Assembly: GCA_910584955.1 (NCBI GenBank)
Contig: CAJUDC010000048.1
Coordinates: 4,865-16,611, forward strand
Length of the DNA: 11,747 nucleotides
Direction of reading: 5' to 3'
From: an uncultured Paraprevotella sp.
GTDB lineage: Bacteria > Bacteroidota > Bacteroidia > Bacteroidales > Bacteroidaceae
The translations under genes were made by a program, and so were the position numbers. Numbering within the stretch: position 1 is the stretch's first letter; the number at the start of each line of letters is the position of its first letter. The notes beneath the pieces were generated by a model. It did no database searches. It was not told the DNA's origin and was given only the letters and a program-made list of their open reading frames with translations. Shown here piece by piece: positions 1 through 5,659 of the stretch.

Positions 1-525
1 AGTATAGATAAAATTCCTTCCACAATCCTCCCGATTGATGCAGATGCCACTTTTTACGATCTGCACCGACTTATTCTCGCCAGTTGCCAATACGAGGAAG
101 ATCCGCTCAACCGTTTCTGTCTGTGCGACGACAACTGGGAGCCGGAACGGATTATCGGATTCCCGGAGGCGGAAAGTATCTATGCGGAAGAAGAAGTCTG
201 CCTGATGAAAGAAACAAGGCTGGCCGATTTTCTGGAGGACGAAAAACAACGCTTCACCTATCTGTTCGATTCCCGAAACGAACGTTCTTTTTTTATGGAA
301 CTGACCGAAATTATTTTCGGTGCGCAACAGGAAGAACCCGTTTGCAGCCGTCGCCACGGCAAGGCTCCCCTGCAAAATCCCGACGTCTCCGCCCTTTCTC
401 TCTCCCCGGACAGCGAAAAGCTGCCGGAAGAGTTTGACGGTGTTTTTTATGAGGAGGAGACTTGGGGAGAAGAGGATTTCGACCCGGAAGGTTTTGAGAT
501 ACAAAGCGAGTATACGCCGGAATAA
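1..525 (+). CDS. pRiA4b ORF-3-like (IS1096 passenger TnpR-like) protein, 3' part
   Basis: The frame is open from base 1 to the TAA at 523-525, giving 174 residues, so the start lies upstream of the window. The internal ATG at 205 would cut through the domain and is not the start. The sequence fits the plasmid pRiA4b ORF-3-like family: an FYDLHRLILASCQY helix at about residues 18-31, followed by an LCDDNWEP strand, a KETRLADFLEDEKQRFTYLFD block, which is the family's usual L.D......F.Y.YD signature, and an acidic C-terminal tail. The function of the family is not established despite the transposon-derived name. Nothing here suggests an active mobile element. The stop codon is 3 nt before miaA, so the two are probably co-transcribed. 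Family assignment is from remembered pattern; the acidic tail beyond about residue 110 is low complexity and uninformative. Confidence 0.72.
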   Translation, partial: SIDKIPSTILPIDADATFYDLHRLILASCQYEEDPLNRFCLCDDNWEPERIIGFPEAESIYAEEEVCLMKETRLADFLEDEKQRFTYLFDSRNERSFFMELTEIIFGAQQEEPVCSRRHGKAPLQNPDVSALSLSPDSEKLPEEFDGVFYEEETWGEEDFDPEGFEIQSEYTPE

Positions 526-528
526 TCC

Positions 529-1428
529 ATGAAGAAGAGCCTGGTTGTACTATTGGGACCGACCGGAGTAGGCAAAACGGAATTAAGTCTATCGCTGGCC
601 GAACGGTTGCACTCCCCCGTTATCAATGCCGATTCCAGACAACTTTATGCCGGTCTGTCCATAGGCACCGCCGCTCCGACCGCCGAACAGCTAAAGCGTG
701 TAAAACACTATTTCGTAGGGACCTTGCACGTAACGGACTATTACAGCGCCGCCCGTTACGAAGAAGAGGTTCTCCGATTGCTTGCCTCCCTCTTTTCCAC
801 CCGGGACCGTCTGCTGCTGAGCGGAGGAAGCATGATGTATATTGATGCCGTGTGCAAAGGCATCGACGATATTCCCACCGTAGACGAAGAAACCCGCCAA
901 CTCCTCCTGTCGCGTTATCAGGCGGAAGGCCTCGAACCTCTGTGCCAGGAACTGAAAGTAATGGACCCGGCCTACTATGCCTGTGTCGACCTGAAGAATC
1001 CCAAACGGGTGATCCATGCGCTGGAGATCTGCTACATGACAGGACGTACGTATACCTCATTCCGCACAGCCACAGCCAAGGAACGCCCTTTCCGCCTCAT
1101 CAAAGTGGGTCTCACCCGCGAACGCGAGGAACTATACCGCCGCATCAACCGGCGGGTAGACCAGATGATGGAAGCCGGTTTGCTGGATGAAGTCCGTTCC
1201 ATGCAACCTTACCGGGAATGCAATGCCTTGAATACGGTAGGCTATAAAGAACTGTTCCGCTACCTGGCCGGAGAATGGACGCTGGACGTCGCCATCGACA
1301 AGATAAAGCGCAACAGCCGACTGTATTCGCGCAAGCAGATGACATGGTTCCGTCGCGACCCGGAGATACGATGGTTCCATCCCGATCAGGAAGAGGAAAT
1401 CTTTCGTTTTATTGAGGAACAGCTATAG
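529..1428 (+). CDS. miaA: tRNA dimethylallyltransferase MiaA
   Basis: MiaA transfers a dimethylallyl group from DMAPP to N6 of A37 in tRNAs that read UNN codons, giving i6A; it is a soluble cytoplasmic enzyme. The 299-residue length is normal for the family. Visible motifs are the P-loop GPTGVGKT (residues 10-17), DSRQLY (35-40, with the conserved catalytic Asp35), the glycine-rich SGGSMMYIDAVCKGIDDIP segment (98-116), NPKRVIHALEI, and NALNTVGYKE with a basic C-terminal region ending in RKQMTWFRRD. SGGSMMYI replaces the more common GGTGLYI, a variant I associate with Bacteroidetes MiaA. The ATG at 529 gives an N-terminus that runs directly into the first beta strand (KKSLVVLLGPTG). It follows the upstream gene by 3 nt, which implies translational or transcriptional coupling. 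Several Bacteroides genomes carry two MiaA paralogues; which one this is cannot be told from the window. Confidence 0.96.
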   Translation: MKKSLVVLLGPTGVGKTELSLSLAERLHSPVINADSRQLYAGLSIGTAAPTAEQLKRVKHYFVGTLHVTDYYSAARYEEEVLRLLASLFSTRDRLLLSGGSMMYIDAVCKGIDDIPTVDEETRQLLLSRYQAEGLEPLCQELKVMDPAYYACVDLKNPKRVIHALEICYMTGRTYTSFRTATAKERPFRLIKVGLTREREELYRRINRRVDQMMEAGLLDEVRSMQPYRECNALNTVGYKELFRYLAGEWTLDVAIDKIKRNSRLYSRKQMTWFRRDPEIRWFHPDQEEEIFRFIEEQL

Positions 1429-1694
1429 TTCCGGTCGTTCTCTCGGCCCCACTTCCCTTTGGCAACCCGCCCGCCCACATACGGCAATCCGCCCGACCTG
1501 TCGAAAAGAAACCGTCCGCTCGGAAGCCATGCACCATATACGGACATAAAACCGGCCACCGTCTTCTTTTCTCTCCTCATGCCGGCATACGCATCAAAGC
1601 CGACAAAGAGAGAACATACGTCCGCTTCGGCAGGCAAAGCCTCCACAAAGAAAAATATCTTAACAATCGGAAAAGGGCGGCAACTATCCCCCCG
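1429..1694. other. Intergenic stretch without a convincing gene
   Basis: This stretch follows miaA and has a GC content close to that of the coding sequence, unlike the AT-rich DNA nearer the next gene. Frames stay open on both strands: a 99-codon ATG frame at 1459-1758 on +, another + frame that ends at a TGA at 1701-1703, and a 110-codon frame at 1386-1718 on -. None has a recognisable domain, and two run into the inverted repeats or into miaA. A 10-bp palindrome, ATGCCGGCAT, lies at 1579-1588. It could hold a decayed gene, an intergenic repeat or a small RNA; the sequence does not decide. Confidence 0.4.
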
Positions 1695-1766
1695 ACCACG
1701 TGAAATCGTGGTGCTCATGCCGTTTTCGCATGGCCTAGGCCGCGTTGCAACGGCATGAGCACCACG
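1695..1766. repeat. Perfect 18-bp inverted repeat with a palindromic loop
   Basis: The arm at 1707-1724 (CGTGGTGCTCATGCCGTT) is exactly complementary to 1749-1766 (AACGGCATGAGCACCACG), separated by 24 nt. The loop contains the 10-bp palindrome GGCCTAGGCC (1732-1741). A second, shorter partner lies upstream: ACCACG at 1695-1700 can pair with CGTGGT at 1707-1712 around a 6-nt loop, competing with the long stem. As RNA this would be a very stable hairpin with a self-complementary loop. No T-run follows, so a simple terminator is unlikely. A repeated intergenic element, a structured RNA or a protein-binding site are all possible. Confidence 0.8.
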
Positions 1767-1767
1767 G

Positions 1768-1793
1768 TAAAATGTGGCCTAGGCCACATTTTA
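1768..1793. repeat. Perfect 26-bp palindrome sharing the GGCCTAGGCC core
   Basis: The sequence is an uninterrupted dyad centred between 1780 and 1781. Its outer half is TAAAATGT and its core is GGCCTAGGCC (1776-1785), the same 10-mer found in the loop of the preceding hairpin; the identity extends to TGGCCTAGGCC, 1731-1741 and 1775-1785. AAAA on one side and TTTT on the other give it the look of a bidirectional terminator, but the T-run is only four bases (1789-1792 lies in ATTTTAT). A spacer-free palindrome is also what a dimeric DNA-binding protein would recognise. Confidence 0.8.
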
Positions 1794-1926
1794 TCCCATA
1801 CTACACACTAATAATCAACCGATTACAAAACTACTTTTCTCCCTCTACATCCCCTATTTCCCTTGTTCCGGCCCCCTTCTGTGGCTCCACCGGAAGTAAA
1901 AAGATTAAATAAACCTCCAAAAACTT

Positions 1927-1957
1927 TTTGTGCAGTTCCTTTTTCGATGTATATTTG
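1927..1957 (+). promoter_or_regulatory. Bacteroidetes-type promoter of the class A PBP gene
   Basis: A -33 element TTTG (1927-1930) is followed after 19 nt by TATATTTG (1950-1957), an exact match to the -7 consensus TAnnTTTG of the Bacteroidetes primary sigma factor. Transcription would start around 1962-1966, leaving a leader of about 15-20 nt before the ATG at 1980. This excludes the in-frame upstream starts TTG 1863 and ATG 1947, which lie in or before the promoter. Confidence 0.8.
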
Positions 1958-1979
1958 TAACCAAAGGCAAGCATACGAC

Positions 1980-4418
1980 ATGGAAACAAAGAGATTTTCC
2001 GCTATACGCAAACTATACGGTGGCCCGTGGTACAGACGTATCTTCGTATATGTACTCACTTTTTTTCTTTCCATCGTACTGCTGTTGCTGGCCGTAGACA
2101 ATAATTTCCTGGGCCTGTTCGGCAAATCGCCGGGATTTGACGAGATCAAGAACCCTGTCAGCAGTGAGGCCTCGGAAATATACAGTGCGGACAGCGTGCT
2201 GATCGGTCGGTTCTTCAACGAGAACCGCTCGCCGGTTTCTTATAAAGACCTCTCCCCCATCCTGATCCGCACCCTGATCGACACGGAAGACGAACGTTTC
2301 TACCAGCATCGGGGCATTGATTTTCAAGGTTTGTTTGCCGCGTTCAAGGACATGCTTGGCGGACGGGCCCGGGGTGCCAGCACCATCACCCAGCAACTGG
2401 CCAAGAACCTGTTTCGGGTGAGGACACAATATTCCACCGGTGCACTGGGCAAAATACCGGGAATAAAGATTCTCGTGATGAAAGCCAAGGAATGGATCGT
2501 GGCCGTAAAGCTTGAAAAGGTATTCAGTAAGGAGGAGATTCTCACGATGTACTTCAACACGGTTGATTTCGGGTCGAACTCCTACGGTATCAAAACAGCC
2601 TGCCGGACCTATTTCGGGACCACCCCGGACCAGTTGACCTACGAGCAGGCCGCCACCCTTGTCGGGCTGCTGAAAGCCACTTCGACCTACAACCCCAGAA
2701 TCAACCCCAAAAACAGTTTCCTCCGCCGGAATATCGTTCTGACGAACGTATATGAACACGGCGACATGCTCCTCAACGGTCAAAAAGCCACACCGGCCCA
2801 ACTGGATTCCATCAAGTCGCTGCCCGTGAAGGTGCAGCCCAAGGTGGTGGAAAGCAGCTACGACGGTCCGGCCCCTTATTTCCGCGAAGCGCTGGCCGAC
2901 CACATTGACAGGCTGTGCAGGGAAGGCCAGATCCCGGGAGCGGATGCCGACAACAAACTCGATCTGTATGCCGACGGACTCAAAATCTATACCACACTGG
3001 ACACACGCATCCAGAAATATGCCGAAGAGGCGGCTCTGAAACAAATGCAAGTCATCCAGCAGCGTTTCAACAGTCATTGGGGAACGACGCCTCCCTGGCA
3101 GAACGAACGCCACCAGGAGATCCCTCATTTCATTGAGGACATCGCCCGGCGCACCCCGGCATACAAGATGCTGAAAAACCGTTTCCCCGAACAGCCCGAC
3201 TCTGTGACATACTATATGAACCTGCCCCATAAGGTAAAGTTGTTCAGCTATGACGGAATGATCGAAGATTCAGTCAGCACGATGGATTCCATCCGCTATA
3301 TGGTACGGTTCATGCACTGCGGATTCGTAGCCATCGAACCGCAGACGCGCCACGTCAAAGCCTGGGTGGGCGATATCGATTTCGGCTCCTGGAAATACGA
3401 CAAGGTGACGGCTATGCGACAACCCGGCTCCACTTTCAAACTATTTGTTTATACGGAAGCCATGAACCAGGGACTTACCCCCTGCGACCGGCGTGTGGAC
3501 GAATGGCAACAGTACCCGGACACTGTGGACGGCAAGCCCACCCGGTGGACCCCTCACAATGCCAACGGCTTCTTCAGCAACGCCGCCCTCCCTTTGAAAT
3601 CCGCCTTTGCACAAAGCATCAACAGCGTTGCCGTGAAACTGGGATTCGAGATGGGCATCTCCAATATCGCCCGTACCGCCCATGCGATGGGCATCGAATC
3701 GAAACTCCACGAAAAGCCCTCGTTAAGTCTGGGTTCTTCGGATGTGAACCTGCTGGAGCTGGTCAACTCCTACTGCACGGTTATCAACGACGGAAAAGCC
3801 CACATGCCCGTCATGGTGACCCGCATTGAAGACCGCAACGGCCACACCCTGTATACATCCTCCACCGCAGACGAGGTACAGGCCATCCCGTATCGTTCGG
3901 CGTATCTGATGCAACAGCTCCTCAGAGCCGGACTGACGGAACGCGGAGGCACCACGGCGGCCCTCTGGAGCTATATTCATCCGGTGGTGAACCTGACAGA
4001 GTTCGGCGGAAAGACAGGAACATCAAACAACCATTCCGACGCCTGGTTTGTCGGAGTGACCCCCGGTCTGGTGGCCGGTGCATGGGTAGGCGGCGAGTAC
4101 CGCAGCATCCATTTCCGCACCGGTGCTTTGGGACAAGGCAGCCGGACTGCCCTCCCCATCTTCGGCTACTTCATACAAGACATGCTGAAAGACGACCGTT
4201 TCGCCCGTTACCGCATCAAATTTCCGGCGGCCAAAGAGCCCATCGACCCGTCCTGCTACTCCTGCAGCGGCTATTACGTGTCGGAGGAAACAGATTCATT
4301 GACCGAAACAACGGATTCCGTTTCCGTTTTGACAAGCCCGACACCACCACAGGAAGAAACGCCGGAAGAACTTCCCGATCCGCTTCCGGCCGAAGAGACA
4401 CCTGCTCCGACCGACTGA
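1980..4418 (+). CDS. mrcA: Class A penicillin-binding protein (PBP1A type)
   Basis: A bifunctional peptidoglycan synthase of 812 residues, anchored in the inner membrane with its catalytic domains in the periplasm. It polymerises glycan strands from lipid II (GT51 domain) and cross-links the peptides (transpeptidase domain). Seen in order: a basic N-terminus, one membrane helix (about 21-39), GT51 motifs TEDERFYQHRGID with catalytic Glu103, GASTITQQLAKNLF (132-145) and KEEILTMYFNTVDFG, then the transpeptidase motifs STFK with nucleophile Ser484 and Lys487, SIN (546-548) and KTG (678-680, in GGKTGTSNNHSDAW). The tail carries a small PSCYSC motif followed by about 45 residues rich in Pro, Thr and Glu, probably disordered. 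The start was chosen from the promoter at 1927-1957; the frame itself is open up to a TTG at 1863. It stands alone between long gaps, so it is probably monocistronic. The symbol mrcA follows common Bacteroides annotation; the paralogue type (1A rather than another class A PBP) is less certain than the class. Confidence 0.94.
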   Translation: METKRFSAIRKLYGGPWYRRIFVYVLTFFLSIVLLLLAVDNNFLGLFGKSPGFDEIKNPVSSEASEIYSADSVLIGRFFNENRSPVSYKDLSPILIRTLIDTEDERFYQHRGIDFQGLFAAFKDMLGGRARGASTITQQLAKNLFRVRTQYSTGALGKIPGIKILVMKAKEWIVAVKLEKVFSKEEILTMYFNTVDFGSNSYGIKTACRTYFGTTPDQLTYEQAATLVGLLKATSTYNPRINPKNSFLRRNIVLTNVYEHGDMLLNGQKATPAQLDSIKSLPVKVQPKVVESSYDGPAPYFREALADHIDRLCREGQIPGADADNKLDLYADGLKIYTTLDTRIQKYAEEAALKQMQVIQQRFNSHWGTTPPWQNERHQEIPHFIEDIARRTPAYKMLKNRFPEQPDSVTYYMNLPHKVKLFSYDGMIEDSVSTMDSIRYMVRFMHCGFVAIEPQTRHVKAWVGDIDFGSWKYDKVTAMRQPGSTFKLFVYTEAMNQGLTPCDRRVDEWQQYPDTVDGKPTRWTPHNANGFFSNAALPLKSAFAQSINSVAVKLGFEMGISNIARTAHAMGIESKLHEKPSLSLGSSDVNLLELVNSYCTVINDGKAHMPVMVTRIEDRNGHTLYTSSTADEVQAIPYRSAYLMQQLLRAGLTERGGTTAALWSYIHPVVNLTEFGGKTGTSNNHSDAWFVGVTPGLVAGAWVGGEYRSIHFRTGALGQGSRTALPIFGYFIQDMLKDDRFARYRIKFPAAKEPIDPSCYSCSGYYVSEETDSLTETTDSVSVLTSPTPPQEETPEELPDPLPAEETPAPTD

Positions 4419-4426
4419 AAAATGAA

Positions 4427-4461
4427 TCGCCGCAGAACACCATCCGGCGACAGAGCTTTTT
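4427..4461 (+). terminator. Possible weak terminator after the PBP gene
   Basis: TCGCCG (4427-4432) and CGGCGA (4445-4450) form a 6-bp stem with a 12-nt loop, followed after six bases by TTTTT (4457-4461). The stem is short, the loop is large and the T-run is displaced, so this is a weak candidate. It is the only one seen in the 190-nt gap that follows the PBP gene. Confidence 0.3.
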
Positions 4462-4570
4462 CCGCCTGCCGACAAGCAAATCTTTTGTCTGATAAGGATA
4501 TATAGGCTCTTCTCCCTGTTAAAGATGGTTAATTTACACTTATAATCTGTCTTTTCCACCGGATTTTAGC

Positions 4571-4578
4571 TATTTTTG
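4571..4578 (+). promoter_or_regulatory. Candidate -7 element ahead of the GH43-like gene
   Basis: TATTTTTG (4571-4578) matches TAnnTTTG exactly and sits 30 nt before the ATG at 4609, in the same arrangement as the PBP promoter. No good TTTG or TTG stands 19-20 nt upstream (the bases there read TGTC), so the promoter may be weak or need an activator. The heptamer TAGCTAT occurs at 4567-4573, overlapping the element, and again at 4604-4610, overlapping the start codon. Confidence 0.55.
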
Positions 4579-4608
4579 GACTGAAAAATACATCGTAACA
4601 ATATAGCT

Positions 4609-5613
4609 ATGAATCACAAACATTTGAAGATCTTATTTTTTTCATTCCTGTTGGGAACGTTAACAACGCTTACAGCCACCCCGGTCCAGGCCAAAAAGAA
4701 AGTGGCTTACCTGTTCACCTATTTCACCGGCAACCAGCCGGAACAAGAACAAATCTGCTATGCCATCAGCTACGACGGTTACAACTATACACCGTTGAAC
4801 GACGGCAAACCGATTATCGGTTCCGATACGATTTCTCTTAAAGGAGGGGTACGCGATCCCCATATCCTGCGCGGAGAAGACGGTTATTTCTATATGGTGG
4901 TGACGGACATGCGCTCACGCCAAGGCTGGAGTTCCAACCGTGGAATGGTGCTGATGCGCAGCAAAGACATGGTGACCTGGCAGCATCATACGGTTCATTT
5001 CCCGACCAAATATGCCGGAACCATGTTTGCCAACGTCGTGCGGGTATGGGCCCCTCAGACCATCTACGACAAGAAAGCCGGGAAATACATGGTTTACTTC
5101 TCCATCCTGACCGAAGACGGAAATTGCAAATACGACAAAGTGTACTGGGCATACGCCAACAAAGACTTCAGCGACCTGGAGGGCGAGCCCCGGCTACTGT
5201 TTGATTTCCACGACGCAGCCATCGACACCGATATAGTTGAAGACGAGAACGGACTGTATCATATCTTCTTCAAGACCGAATCCGGCCGTCCCAAAAAAGG
5301 CATCCGTAAGTTCACGGCCACCGACCTGCACGACAACAGTACCTGGACCCTTCAGGAAGGCAACTGTGAAGACACGCAGAAAGCCGTAGAAGGCGGTGGC
5401 GTATTCCCCCTGATCGAAGGCGGCTGGGTGCTGATGTACGACTGCTACCTGAACGGACACTATCAGTTCTGCACCAGTCCCGACCTGAAGACATTCACAT
5501 TCAAGCAGGACACGGAAACGAAAGGGGCCTTTACCCCCCGCCACGGCACGGTGATACAAATCACCAAGAAAGAATTGAAGCGCCTGCAAAAAGCCTTCCC
5601 GAACAAGGAATAA
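4609..5613 (+). CDS. Secreted GH43-like glycoside hydrolase
   Basis: A 334-residue protein with a signal peptide (about 1-28, ending TPVQA before KKK, no lipobox), so periplasmic or exported. The rest fits a single five-bladed beta-propeller of the GH43 kind. The three acidic residues expected in the family can be placed: Asp83 in GVRDPHILRGEDGYFYM (general base), Asp206 in AIDTDIVEDENGLYHIFF (pKa modulator) and Glu261 in KAVEGGGVF (general acid). WAPQTIYDKKAGKYMVYFS (147-165) is the usual second-blade motif, and PRHGTVIQIT near the C-terminus carries the His typical of GH43 enzymes. GH43 members are mostly alpha-L-arabinofuranosidases, beta-xylosidases or exo-galactosidases; the substrate cannot be read from the sequence. 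The gap of 46 nt to the next gene and the shared orientation suggest an operon with the GH128-like gene. Confidence 0.85.
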   Translation: MNHKHLKILFFSFLLGTLTTLTATPVQAKKKVAYLFTYFTGNQPEQEQICYAISYDGYNYTPLNDGKPIIGSDTISLKGGVRDPHILRGEDGYFYMVVTDMRSRQGWSSNRGMVLMRSKDMVTWQHHTVHFPTKYAGTMFANVVRVWAPQTIYDKKAGKYMVYFSILTEDGNCKYDKVYWAYANKDFSDLEGEPRLLFDFHDAAIDTDIVEDENGLYHIFFKTESGRPKKGIRKFTATDLHDNSTWTLQEGNCEDTQKAVEGGGVFPLIEGGWVLMYDCYLNGHYQFCTSPDLKTFTFKQDTETKGAFTPRHGTVIQITKKELKRLQKAFPNKE

Positions 5614-5659
5614 CCTGCTTACGTTCATCTTATACCCTTAACGACTCAAACTTATATTT

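Noticed and set aside
1386..1718. 110-codon open frame on the - strand between miaA and the PBP gene
   Set aside because: It ends inside miaA, starts inside the inverted-repeat arm and shows no domain; kept only as a remark under the intergenic finding.
1695..1793. CRISPR array or insertion-sequence end
   Set aside because: There are no regularly spaced repeat units with unique spacers, no transposase gene nearby, and no target-site duplication that I can see.
1866..1895. TTCCGG (1866-1871) and CCGGAA (1890-1895) inverted repeat upstream of the PBP promoter
   Set aside because: Only six base pairs with an 18-nt spacer and no T-run; not enough for a terminator or operator call.
2013..3230. 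405-codon open frame on the - strand opposite the PBP gene
   Set aside because: It lies antisense to conserved GT51 and linker sequence, has no recognisable domain, and arises from codon bias in the GC-rich coding strand.
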